From Pseudomonadota bacterium (GTDB lineage Bacteria; Myxococcota_A; Polyangia; Polyangiales; Polyangiaceae), in contig JAFAER010000233.1 of NCBI GenBank assembly GCA_023423895.1, positions 1-8,287 on the forward strand: a stretch of DNA of 8,287 nt. Reading direction: 5' to 3'. Below the pieces are notes generated by a model. That model saw only the letters and a list, made by a program, of their open reading frames with translations. It ran no database searches and had not been told where the DNA came from. Position 1 is the stretch's first letter. Every line of letters starts with the position of its first letter. A program made the translations under genes and the position numbers. This document shows positions 1-6,396 of the stretch, piece by piece.

Positions 1-96
1 CGCCGGGGGGGGGGGGGGGGGGGGGGTGCTGGGGGAGCACGCCACGACGGCCGCCACTGCAAGCGCGACCGCCATTCCGATGTTGCGACAGCCCAT
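1..96 (-). CDS. Putative lipoprotein, N-terminal fragment (cut by window edge)
   Basis: Reading the minus strand from the ATG at 96-94 gives 32 codons running off the window: MGCRNIGMAVALAVAAVVAC, then SPST, seven prolines and an alanine. This is a typical bacterial lipoprotein signal: a short n-region with Arg4, a hydrophobic Ala/Val core (about residues 8-19), and a lipobox VVAC with Cys20 as the expected lipidation site. The residues after the Cys are a disordered Ser/Pro spacer, as often seen in such proteins. The start was chosen because it is the only in-frame ATG that leaves a charged n-region; an in-frame stop lies upstream at 148-150. No good Shine-Dalgarno sequence is seen. The gene begins 81 bases after the kinase stop on the same strand and may be cotranscribed with it. 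The mature domain is outside the window, so no function can be given. The proline run is encoded by a homopolymer, so its length and the downstream frame may be unreliable. Confidence 0.6.
   Translation of the reverse strand, partial: MGCRNIGMAVALAVAAVVACSPSTPPPPPPPA
5..26. repeat. 22-base poly-G homopolymer tract
   Basis: Positions 5-26 are 22 consecutive G bases on the plus strand (C on the coding strand of the lipoprotein fragment). The tract supplies the last two bases of a Thr codon and almost all of seven Pro codons just after the lipobox cysteine. Homopolymers of this length slip readily during replication, so it could act as a phase-variation tract, because any change not divisible by three would shift the lipoprotein frame. 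The same pattern can also be a sequencing or assembly artefact, especially as it sits at the window edge. Confidence 0.9.
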
Positions 97-176
97 GATG
101 GGCTCGAGGCTGCGATAAGCGGGCCATGCCCCGCGACCTGGTGCCGCTCAGCCTCAGCGCCAGCGCACGCCCGCGA

Positions 177-1910
177 TCAAGGAGCAGGCGCCTTCCTGGC
201 GCACTTCTTCAGGAACGGATCCCAGTCTTCGACGGAGCACCACGCCGGACGCACCGTCAGCGTCGGCGCGGGAGGCGGTGCCGCTGACGCGCTCCCGGTC
301 GGGGACGGCTTCGTCGTCGTGACTGCCGCCTTCGGCAGAACGGACGGGGTCTTGGCGACGTCGCGTTCGAGGCGCAGAACCACGCGCGGGTTGTGCGGAT
401 CGAGCTTCTTGCCGTCGAGCGCGTGCTTGAGCGTCTTGTATCCCGATCGCTCGACGCGGATCGTCACGCGCTCGTCCGCACCGACCGGGACGGTCCGCGG
501 CTGCTGCTGGGGCGCATCGTTCTTGTCGTCGTCGAGCGCGATGGTTGCGTCGACCGGGTCGGTCGTGACCGTCACCACCGTCTTCGTGGCCGTGATGACC
601 GGTGGGTCCGCCACCACCGCCGTCTGGGACGCCGGCACGATCTCGGTCGACGCGCTCGGCATCGAGGTCGCGTGCGCGTTCGTCCGGATCGACGACACGA
701 TGAGGAACGCGCCCACGACACCGAGAAGGAGGATCGCCCCGGCGACCGCGCCGAGGAGGATCCCCTTCCGCTTTGGTCCGAAAGGATTGCCCGGCACCAT
801 GGCCGCGCCGGCCCGAGCGCCCTTGCTCGGATTCCGGAAGTAGTCGGCCGGGACGTTGAAGCCGCCCGAGCGCGCCATCATCTCGGGCACGGCATCGGGG
901 ACCATCCCGTGCTCGACCTTGTCCAGGTCCGAGACGAGCGCCTCCATCGTCTGGTAGCGCAGCTCCACCTTCTTCGAGAGCGTCTTCAGCACGACGGCCT
1001 CGAGCCCCGGCGGCACGTCCTGCGGCTGAGGGACGAGCGCACGGATCGGCGCCGGCGCCTTGTACATGTGCTGCGTGAGGATCCCCATGAAGTTGTCGGC
1101 GTCGAACGGGACCTTTCCAGACGCCATCTCGTAGAGGATCACGCCGAGCGAATAGATGTCCGTGCGCTGATCGACGGGCACGCCGGCGGCCTGCTCGGGA
1201 GACATGTAGTGCGGCGTTCCGAAGACGCTGCCTGCACGCGTGAGGCGAGCGTTTTCGCCACCGACCTTCGCGATCCCGAAGTCGAGGATCTTCACGAAGT
1301 CCTTATCGTCGCCGCGCGTGATCAACATCACGTTGTCGGGCTTGAGATCGCGATGGACGATGCCGCGCGCATGCGCCGCTGCGAGACCGCGGGCGATCTG
1401 CTTCGCGATGTGCAGCAGCCGCGGCACCGGCACCACGCGAAGCTGGTTCATGAGCTCCGACAGGCTCGCCCCGTCGAGGAACTCCATCACGAAGAACGCG
1501 GCGCCGTCCGGCAGACGACCGAAGTCCGAGATGTCGACGATGTGCGGGTTGCCGATCGACGATGCCGCGCGCGCTTCGTTGAGGAAGCGCTCGGTCATCT
1601 CCTGATCGGCCGCGAGGTCACCGCGGAGGACCTTGATGGCGACGCGCTTGTCGATCAGCTTGTGTCGGCCGAGGTAGACGAACCCCATCCCGCCTTCGCC
1701 GAGGAGCGACTCGACGACGTAACGCCCTTCGAGCGTCTTGCCGAGGTAAACGTCGGTGCGCGGGTGCGGCGCCACGGGAGCTCCGGCGTGGAGCGTGACC
1801 GGGTCCATCGTCATCTGCGTCGACGCACTGACCTCGCCCATTCCCGTCCCCGAAGGAGCATTCGGGACCGTGAGCAGATGCGGAGCAGATCTGTCCTGGC
1901 GGTCGGACAT
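177..1910 (-). CDS. Membrane-anchored Ser/Thr protein kinase with PEGA-like C-terminal region
   Basis: This 577-residue protein is a Hanks-type kinase that phosphorylates Ser/Thr on target proteins. The N-terminal 55 residues are a flexible cytoplasmic leader. The kinase domain spans about 60-333: glycine loop GEGGMG (71-76), Lys93 in AIK, helix-C Glu112, catalytic loop HRDLKPDN (186-193, Asp188), DFG (210-212), and activation segment ending GTPHYMSPEQ (231-240). All catalytic residues are intact, and the HRD arginine suggests regulation by activation-loop phosphorylation. A juxtamembrane stretch leads to one transmembrane helix (about 383-405). The predicted outer part has a PEGA-like beta domain (about 445-515, with VTTDPVDATIALDDD and ERSGYKTL), a Pro/Thr/Ala linker, and a short tail with Cys558 and Cys570 that could form a disulfide. 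The ATG at 1910 gives a sensible leader, but no Shine-Dalgarno sequence precedes it; Met24 is an alternative. It diverges from the Lol-type permease gene. The substrate is unknown. Confidence 0.95.
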   Translation of the reverse strand: MSDRQDRSAPHLLTVPNAPSGTGMGEVSASTQMTMDPVTLHAGAPVAPHPRTDVYLGKTLEGRYVVESLLGEGGMGFVYLGRHKLIDKRVAIKVLRGDLAADQEMTERFLNEARAASSIGNPHIVDISDFGRLPDGAAFFVMEFLDGASLSELMNQLRVVPVPRLLHIAKQIARGLAAAHARGIVHRDLKPDNVMLITRGDDKDFVKILDFGIAKVGGENARLTRAGSVFGTPHYMSPEQAAGVPVDQRTDIYSLGVILYEMASGKVPFDADNFMGILTQHMYKAPAPIRALVPQPQDVPPGLEAVVLKTLSKKVELRYQTMEALVSDLDKVEHGMVPDAVPEMMARSGGFNVPADYFRNPSKGARAGAAMVPGNPFGPKRKGILLGAVAGAILLLGVVGAFLIVSSIRTNAHATSMPSASTEIVPASQTAVVADPPVITATKTVVTVTTDPVDATIALDDDKNDAPQQQPRTVPVGADERVTIRVERSGYKTLKHALDGKKLDPHNPRVVLRLERDVAKTPSVLPKAAVTTTKPSPTGSASAAPPPAPTLTVRPAWCSVEDWDPFLKKCARKAPAP

Positions 1911-1919
1911 CGAGAAGCC

Positions 1920-1945
1920 GATCGAAACGATCTACTCAGATCTAC
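1920..1945. promoter_or_regulatory. Possible operator: palindrome plus 10-bp-spaced direct repeat
   Basis: GATCG-AAA-CGATC (1920-1932) is a perfect 5-3-5 palindrome, centred about 16 bases upstream of the kinase start codon. It overlaps the first copy of GATCTAC (1929-1935), which is repeated exactly at 1939-1945, ten bases (about one helical turn) further on. Same-face direct repeats and small palindromes so close to a start codon are typical of regulator binding sites, but the motifs are short and no known regulator consensus is recognised. It could be chance. Confidence 0.3.
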
Positions 1946-1996
1946 GTGGTTCGCGGGAAATCCGGAAGGCGCAAGCTCTACGCGCGCCAACCCATC

Positions 1997-2040
1997 CCGA
2001 CCGACCGACCGACCAACCAACCACCCACCCACCCACCCAA
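1997..2040. repeat. Degenerate tetranucleotide microsatellite (CCGA/CCAA/CCCA)
   Basis: On the plus strand the tract reads four CCGA units, two CCAA units, then a run of CCCA-type units ending in CCAA, all in a strict four-base register over 44 bases. It lies roughly in the middle of the divergent intergenic region, about 87 bases upstream of the kinase start and 260 upstream of the permease start. Its three successive blocks of related units suggest growth by slipped-strand expansion followed by point change. It is outside any gene, so length change could alter promoter spacing but not a reading frame. Confidence 0.85.
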
Positions 2041-2139
2041 TCACCGCATCCGGCGCTCCGCCGCCTCCACCGGATCGCCCGCGGATCGCGTGGGATGCGG
2101 CTCGATTCGCAAGGGGACAACAGGAGCTCGACCCGCGCT

Positions 2140-2167
2140 CTTTTGGCTCACGACCGCGAGCAAAAAG
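2140..2167. repeat. Imperfect inverted repeat with T and A flanks
   Basis: CTTTT-G-GCTC (2140-2149) pairs with GAGC-AAAAAG (2158-2167) around an eight-base loop, with one bulged G and a spare A. T comes before the stem and A after it on the plus strand, and the same order holds on the minus strand, so it does not fit an intrinsic terminator in either direction. The A/T runs stand out in a GC-rich genome. It may be a protein-binding site or an mRNA leader hairpin for the permease gene about 130 bases downstream; its function is unknown. Confidence 0.35.
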
Positions 2168-2299
2168 GGAATGGGCGGAGCAAGCACCGTGCTAGAGGAG
2201 CGGCCTGCGGCCGGATGGGCGCGGGGCGCGCTCGTCCGACTCGCCCCCCTCGACGCACACCTTACACTTCAGTCCGACCCTCGCGTCCTCTGCGTCTCC

Positions 2300-3997
2300 A
2301 TGGGTTACCCGTTTCAGATCGCTCTCCGCTACCTCGGTTCGAAGAAGCGCGCGTTCGTCTCCGTCGGGACGCTGTTCGCCATGCTCGGCGTTGCGCTCGG
2401 CGTCGCCGCGCTTGCGATCGTGATGAGCGTGACTGGTGGCTTCCAGGAGCAGTTCCGGGAGAAGGTCCTCGGCGTCAACGCTCACGTCATCGTCCTGAAG
2501 TACGCGGTGCACTTCCGCGACTACCGCGACGTGATGAAGAAGGTCGAGGACGTCCCGGGCGTCGTCGCGGTCGCGCCGTTCGTCATCAATCCGATGATGG
2601 TGACGCACGGCGAGCGGACCGCGACCGGCGTCCTCCTGAAGGGGGTCGATCCGGAGCTCATGCCGAAGGTCCTCGACCTTCCGCGGCACATCGTGGAGGG
2701 GTCGCTCGACGGCATGCGAAAGCCGGGAGCGAAGCCGCCCGAGAATCCGCATGACTCGTTCTCGACCGGCTCTTCCTCCGGGAAGACCGGCTCGCTCGAC
2801 GAGACCACGGACGCGGGCTCCGGAACGCTGAGCCTGCTCGAAGCCATCGAGCGCCAGATCGCGGAGGACAACGCGAAGGAAGCGCTCGCCGATGCAGGCA
2901 CGACCGACCTCGCGACGCTCGTCGCGACCGGCGCCGCGAGCGCCATCGGTGAAGAGAAAGACAAGGCCGGAGCGGCGCAGCCGGCAGCAGCGGACCCGCT
3001 CGATGCGATCCTCGGCGCGCCTTCGAGCGCTGCCCCGGCGAAGACCGCGACCGCGAAGGCCGATGCGCCCGCAGAGCTGCATCCCGCAGGCGACGTCACG
3101 CCGCAGGGCGGCTACGCCAGCGAGCTTCCCGAAGACGACTTCTTGCCCGAGGTCATCGACCCGGATCCGTGCCGCAGCCCGGAACAGGTGAAGGCGCTGC
3201 CGGGCGTCGTCATCGGACGCTCGCTCTCGAAGCGACTCGCGGTCGGTCTCGGCGATTGCCTGCAGATCACGTCACCGCAGATCGGGATGAGCTACGGAGG
3301 CAGTGGCTCGCGCCCGCCGATCGCGAAGCAGTTCCGCGTCATCGCCATCTTCGAGGCGGGCTTCGATCAGTACGACTCGAAGCTCGTGTACACCGACCTC
3401 TACGAGGCGCAGGCGTTCTACGAACAGGGCGACAGCGTCACCGGTGTCGAGGCGAAGGTCGCCGACATCGAGGACGCCGCCGACATCGCGAAGCACGTCG
3501 ACAAGATCCTCTCGAACGGCGTCTATCACACGATGGACTGGCGGGAGCTGAACCACGGCCTGTTCACGGCGCTGCTCATCCAGCAGATCGCCATGAGTGT
3601 CGTGCTCACGCTCATCATCGTCGTCGCGGCGTTCACCGTGATCGCGACGCTCATCATGGTCGTGCTCGACAAGAAGAAGGAGATCGCGCTCCTCAAGGCG
3701 ATCGGCGCGAGCGACGACGCGATCCTCCGCGTCTTCCTGTACCAGGGCGGGATCATCGGCGTCGTCGGCACCGCGCTCGGGCTGATCCTCGGGTGGATCT
3801 CCTGCAAATTTCTACTGGCGTACGGCTTCCCGCTCGACCCCAAGGTCTACTTCATCTCGAAGCTGCCCGTGAACGTTCGCCCAACGGAATTCATCATCAC
3901 GGGAATTGTCGCCATCCTCATATGTCTGGTGGCGACCATCTTCCCGGCGTTCTACGCCGCGCGTCTGCGTCCATCGGACGGGCTCCGAGCCGAGTAG
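2300..3997 (+). CDS. lolC/E: LolC/LolE-family lipoprotein-releasing permease with large periplasmic insertion
   Basis: This 565-residue inner-membrane protein belongs to the LolC/LolE branch of the FtsX/MacB permeases, which with the LolD ATPase extract lipoproteins from the inner membrane for delivery to the outer membrane. The N-terminus has the family signature IALRYLGSKKRAF and a first membrane helix (about 17-43) ending VMSVTGGF. A periplasmic domain (about 45-420) follows, then three helices (about 427-457, 480-506, 530-553). The cytoplasmic DKKKEIALLKAIGAS (457-471), followed by FLYQGGIIG, matches the part that contacts the ATPase. Residues about 135-295 are an Ala/Ser/Asp/Glu-rich low-complexity insertion; the family norm is about 400-415 residues, so this explains the extra length. 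The ATG at 2300 was chosen because homology-like sequence begins at MGYPFQIALRYL and upstream codons look noncoding; there is no Shine-Dalgarno motif. LolC and LolE cannot be told apart here. No LolD gene is adjacent. Confidence 0.88.
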   Translation: MGYPFQIALRYLGSKKRAFVSVGTLFAMLGVALGVAALAIVMSVTGGFQEQFREKVLGVNAHVIVLKYAVHFRDYRDVMKKVEDVPGVVAVAPFVINPMMVTHGERTATGVLLKGVDPELMPKVLDLPRHIVEGSLDGMRKPGAKPPENPHDSFSTGSSSGKTGSLDETTDAGSGTLSLLEAIERQIAEDNAKEALADAGTTDLATLVATGAASAIGEEKDKAGAAQPAAADPLDAILGAPSSAAPAKTATAKADAPAELHPAGDVTPQGGYASELPEDDFLPEVIDPDPCRSPEQVKALPGVVIGRSLSKRLAVGLGDCLQITSPQIGMSYGGSGSRPPIAKQFRVIAIFEAGFDQYDSKLVYTDLYEAQAFYEQGDSVTGVEAKVADIEDAADIAKHVDKILSNGVYHTMDWRELNHGLFTALLIQQIAMSVVLTLIIVVAAFTVIATLIMVVLDKKKEIALLKAIGASDDAILRVFLYQGGIIGVVGTALGLILGWISCKFLLAYGFPLDPKVYFISKLPVNVRPTEFIITGIVAILICLVATIFPAFYAARLRPSDGLRAE

Positions 3998-4021
3998 CAA
4001 ATCGCGGTCGCCTCTCTGCCG

Positions 4022-4030
4022 GGAGGTGAT
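4022..4030 (+). promoter_or_regulatory. Near-perfect Shine-Dalgarno sequence at long spacing
   Basis: GGAGGTGAT is a nine-base match to the complement of the 16S rRNA 3' end. Its last base is separated by 15 bases from the ATG at 4046, about ten more than would be ideal for this extended match. No in-frame ATG, GTG or TTG lies closer. It lies between the permease stop (3997) and the GAF-protein start, so it supports separate translation initiation of the GAF gene. The other genes in the window lack such a site. Confidence 0.6.
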
Positions 4031-4045
4031 AACTTCGCGGGACGC

Positions 4046-6289
4046 ATGCGATGGCTCGTTGAAGTTTCGTCGCTCGGCAAGACGGACCTTCAGAAGTTCT
4101 GCGTCGAGGCCGAATCGTGGCAACGCGCGTTGCAGGCCGCCCGAGCGCAGCGCGGCGAAGACGGCCCGATGAGCGGCTTCTCGATCGAGCTCCTCGAGGA
4201 GGGGTATCGCGCGGTCGATCCGCTCGCGCGCGTTCGCTTCGTCGTCAAGCGCGCGCCGGACGACATGCCGGTGACGGCTCCGCTCGCGAAGGAGCCCAAA
4301 GCGGGTGTCGCGCCGAGCCCGCCCTCGACATCGGCACCGCCTACGTCTTCTGCCGCACCGACCGCACCGACCGCACCGACCGAGCCGAAGCTCGATGGCG
4401 GTCCGTCCCCCGCGTCGTCGGCACCGGCAACGATGAAGTCGGTGCCGCCGCGACCGCTGACCGCCGACAAGTCGAACGGACCTTCGAAGAACGGCGTCAC
4501 CATTCCGACCGACGACGCGAAGCAGACCTCTGGCGCTGCGAAGACGAGCCAGAGCTCCGCGCCGACGTCGAAGGCCTCCGTCAGCACGACAGCGCCCGCG
4601 CCTGGCGCTGCAGCACCGGCCGCCGGCTCCGCGGCGCCCCCCGCGGTGGGGTCCGCGCTGCCAGGCCTTCCGGCGGTCAAGTTGCTCTCGTCACGTGAGC
4701 AGGACCCGACGGACGCTTCGCCGCTCACGTACCGCGAGTACTCGTTCGCGGTTCCCGCGGGCACCAGCGAGGACGTCGCCGTCGCCGTCTTGCGTGGCCA
4801 GTTGAAGCTCGTCGATGCTCATCTCACCGGAGCGAAGATGGGCAAGCTCGTGAACCTCGCCGTCTTCGACGTCGAGTTCACCGGCAAGCCACCGAGCCCG
4901 CCGATCGCGACGCTCACGTGGAAGGACTGGAAGGGCGAGCCGGTGATCGGTCACCCGCGACGCGGCGCTGCCCAGAGGCAAGTGAAGCCGCCGAGCGGGC
5001 CGCCCGCTGGACCGGCGTCGACCGCGCCGCCCAGCACGGTCTTCCCACCGCCGTCATCGATGCCCCCGTCGAGCATTCCGCGCCCGGGAGCGCCTGCCGT
5101 CGCAACGGCGCCGGCGCCTGTGACGGCAGCTCCCGCACTCGCCACGGCCTCGACGGCTCCGCCGGCGCAGATCGTCCAGCCTGCCGCGGCTTCGCTCGCG
5201 CAGCCTGCGCCTATCGCGCTCGCACCGGCGCAGGCTGCAGCAACAGCGCCTGCGTCGGTGGCTCCGCAGCCCGCGCCCGTCGCGCAACCTGCACCCGCGC
5301 CCGTCGCGCAACCTTCGTTCCCCGTCTCGCCGTCGTCGATTCCGCCGGCTTCGGCGGCTCCGGCGGTCCTGCCGGCGCAGCAGTTCGTTCCGCAGGCGCT
5401 TGGGGGAGCTCACCCGGCGTCGGTCCCGCCGCCGGCGCACGTGGTTTCAACTGCCCCCGTCGCACCGTCGCAACCTCCGGGCGTCGGCGCGGGCGGGATC
5501 CCGGTGCCCGTCGTGGCGCCCGTTGCGGTCTTCCAACCCGGCCCTCCGGGGTCGATCCCGCCGCCTGCGACGGTCGGCTCCGTGCCGCCACCTGCACCGG
5601 TGACCGGGTCGGCTCCGGCTCCCGCCGCGACGGCGTCCGTTCCTCCACCTGCTGCCGTCGCGCCGCCGCCGACGACCACGAGCGAGCCGCCTCCGCCGCG
5701 TCGCTCTGCGCCGGACGGGATGGTGCGTACTCCGTCGGGCCGCTTCGTCCGCGGACGCACGAGCGGAGACGAGCTCATCACGGCGCTCTTCGAGTCGATG
5801 CACGACTTGCACTTCTTGCGAGACGCGCTCGACGGCGGGCAGTTCTGTCTCGCGCTCGCGACCGAGGTGCTTCCGGCACGGGCGGCGCTCATCCACTTCT
5901 TCGACGTCGAGAAGCGCGAGTGGGTCATCGCGTGCACCCGCGGCAAGGACACGTCGCGCCTCCTCACGCTACGCACGCCGGAGAGCGACGAGCTCCTCCG
6001 CGACGCCGCACGCAAGCGGCGCGCGGTCGTATCGGCAGAGGGCGCGAACCTGACCGCGCAGCGCTACCAGATGCTCGGCGGGACGCGCAGCATGATCACC
6101 GCACCCATCATGCAGGCGGGCCGTGCGCTCGGCGCGATCGAGATCATCAACCCGCTCGACGGAATGCCGTTCACCGAGGACGAAGGCAACGCGATGACGT
6201 ACATCGCCGAGCAATACGCCGAATACCTCGGCTCTCGCGGCATCGTCCTCGACGTGCAGCGCATCCAGAACGCAGCAGCCCCGCGCTGA
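4046..6289 (+). CDS. GAF-domain protein with long Pro/Ala linkers and two unnamed N-terminal domains
   Basis: This 747-residue, apparently soluble protein has no signal peptide or membrane helix. Three compact regions are joined by disordered linkers. Residues 1-75 form a small alpha/beta-like unit (MRWLVEVSSLGKTDLQKFCV, then IELLEEGYRAVDPL and VRFVVKR) that I do not recognise. Residues about 76-215 are Ala/Pro/Ser/Thr-rich. Residues about 226-305 form a second folded segment (YREYSFAVPAGTSEDVAVAV, TGAKMGKLVNLAVFDVEF, TLTWKDW) of unknown family. Residues about 306-565 are a long Pro/Ala linker. Residues about 574-730 are a GAF domain: ALATEVLPARAALIHFFD, SMITAPIMQAGRALGAIEIIN, FTEDEGNAMTYIAEQYAEYL. 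GAF domains bind small ligands or mediate signalling contacts; the ligand is unknown. There is no attached output domain such as a kinase, GGDEF or HTH. It starts 49 bases after the permease stop, without a visible terminator, so it may be cotranscribed. Confidence 0.85.
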   Translation: MRWLVEVSSLGKTDLQKFCVEAESWQRALQAARAQRGEDGPMSGFSIELLEEGYRAVDPLARVRFVVKRAPDDMPVTAPLAKEPKAGVAPSPPSTSAPPTSSAAPTAPTAPTEPKLDGGPSPASSAPATMKSVPPRPLTADKSNGPSKNGVTIPTDDAKQTSGAAKTSQSSAPTSKASVSTTAPAPGAAAPAAGSAAPPAVGSALPGLPAVKLLSSREQDPTDASPLTYREYSFAVPAGTSEDVAVAVLRGQLKLVDAHLTGAKMGKLVNLAVFDVEFTGKPPSPPIATLTWKDWKGEPVIGHPRRGAAQRQVKPPSGPPAGPASTAPPSTVFPPPSSMPPSSIPRPGAPAVATAPAPVTAAPALATASTAPPAQIVQPAAASLAQPAPIALAPAQAAATAPASVAPQPAPVAQPAPAPVAQPSFPVSPSSIPPASAAPAVLPAQQFVPQALGGAHPASVPPPAHVVSTAPVAPSQPPGVGAGGIPVPVVAPVAVFQPGPPGSIPPPATVGSVPPPAPVTGSAPAPAATASVPPPAAVAPPPTTTSEPPPPRRSAPDGMVRTPSGRFVRGRTSGDELITALFESMHDLHFLRDALDGGQFCLALATEVLPARAALIHFFDVEKREWVIACTRGKDTSRLLTLRTPESDELLRDAARKRRAVVSAEGANLTAQRYQMLGGTRSMITAPIMQAGRALGAIEIINPLDGMPFTEDEGNAMTYIAEQYAEYLGSRGIVLDVQRIQNAAAPR
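4353..4379 (+). repeat. Three tandem 9-base coding repeats
   Basis: The unit CCGCACCGA occurs three times without a break and encodes repeated Ala-Pro-Thr in the first linker of the GAF protein. The unit length is a multiple of three, so copy-number change would lengthen or shorten the linker without breaking the frame. Confidence 0.8.
5270..5314 (+). repeat. Duplicated 21-base segment in the long linker
   Basis: An identical 21-base sequence occurs at 5270-5290 and 5294-5314, a 24-base period with three bases between copies. It encodes the duplicated peptide PAPVAQP in the second Pro/Ala linker of the GAF protein. It looks like a recent in-frame duplication and shows how this linker may be growing. 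Confidence 0.8.
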
Positions 6290-6314
6290 CGGCTCCCTTC
6301 TTCGTGGTCTTCCT

Positions 6315-6380
6315 GGAGCCCGGAGCCCTGGCGCCTGAATCCTGAGCTCGCCTGGAGCCTGGAGCCCGGAGCCCGGAGCC
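6315..6380. repeat. GGAGCC heptamer repeats upstream of histidine kinase
   Basis: GGAGCC followed by C or T occurs at 6315 and 6322, then as four perfectly seven-base-spaced copies at 6354, 6361, 6368 and 6375, ending 16 bases before the GTG start at 6397. The stretch between the clusters (GGCGCCTGAATCCTGAGC) looks like decayed units. The array fills most of the 107-base spacer between the GAF gene and the histidine kinase. It is noncoding; if transcribed it would place several GGAG motifs in the leader, though all are too far from the GTG to be an ordinary ribosome-binding site. No terminator is evident in the spacer. Confidence 0.85.
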
Positions 6381-6396
6381 TCTAACCTCCCCCCTC

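Larger units (their letters stand above)
1911..2299. other. Divergent intergenic region between kinase and permease genes
   Basis: This 389-base region must hold the promoters of both the kinase (minus strand) and the permease (plus strand). It can be read through in the permease frame from a GTG at 1946, but the predicted peptide is rich in Arg, Pro, Thr and His, has no domain-like pattern and crosses a microsatellite, so I treat it as noncoding. It contains direct and inverted repeats next to the kinase start (1920-1945), a tetranucleotide repeat (1997-2040) and an imperfect inverted repeat flanked by T and A runs (2140-2167). I could not identify a convincing sigma-70 -35/-10 pair on either strand. 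The sequence just before the permease ATG is pyrimidine-rich, without a Shine-Dalgarno motif. Confidence 0.7.

Noticed and set aside
119..134. GCGGG...CCCGC hairpin between kinase stop and lipoprotein start as a terminator
   Set aside because: The stem is only five base pairs and no T-run follows on either strand; hairpins this short are expected by chance in such GC-rich DNA.
393..2195. 600-codon open frame on the plus strand opposite the kinase
   Set aside because: It is antisense to a kinase with all catalytic motifs intact. Its predicted product is dominated by Arg, Asp, His and Val with no domain pattern, as expected from the reverse complement of a GC-rich gene.
1946..2299. GTG start at 1946 extending the permease by 118 residues
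   Set aside because: The extension would cross a microsatellite and gives a low-complexity sequence without membrane or family features; the family N-terminus begins at the ATG at 2300.
2192..3082. 296-codon open frame on the minus strand opposite the permease
   Set aside because: Arg-rich, no recognisable domain, and fully overlapped by the well-supported permease; a shadow of strong third-position GC.
4918..6345. 475-codon open frame overlapping the GAF gene in another plus-strand frame
   Set aside because: Composition is Arg/Ala/Gly/Cys-rich without domain features, while the chosen frame carries a clear GAF domain.
6315..6380. GGAGCC array as a CRISPR array or transposon end
   Set aside because: Units are seven bases with no unique spacers, and there is no transposase, cas gene or flanking target duplication.
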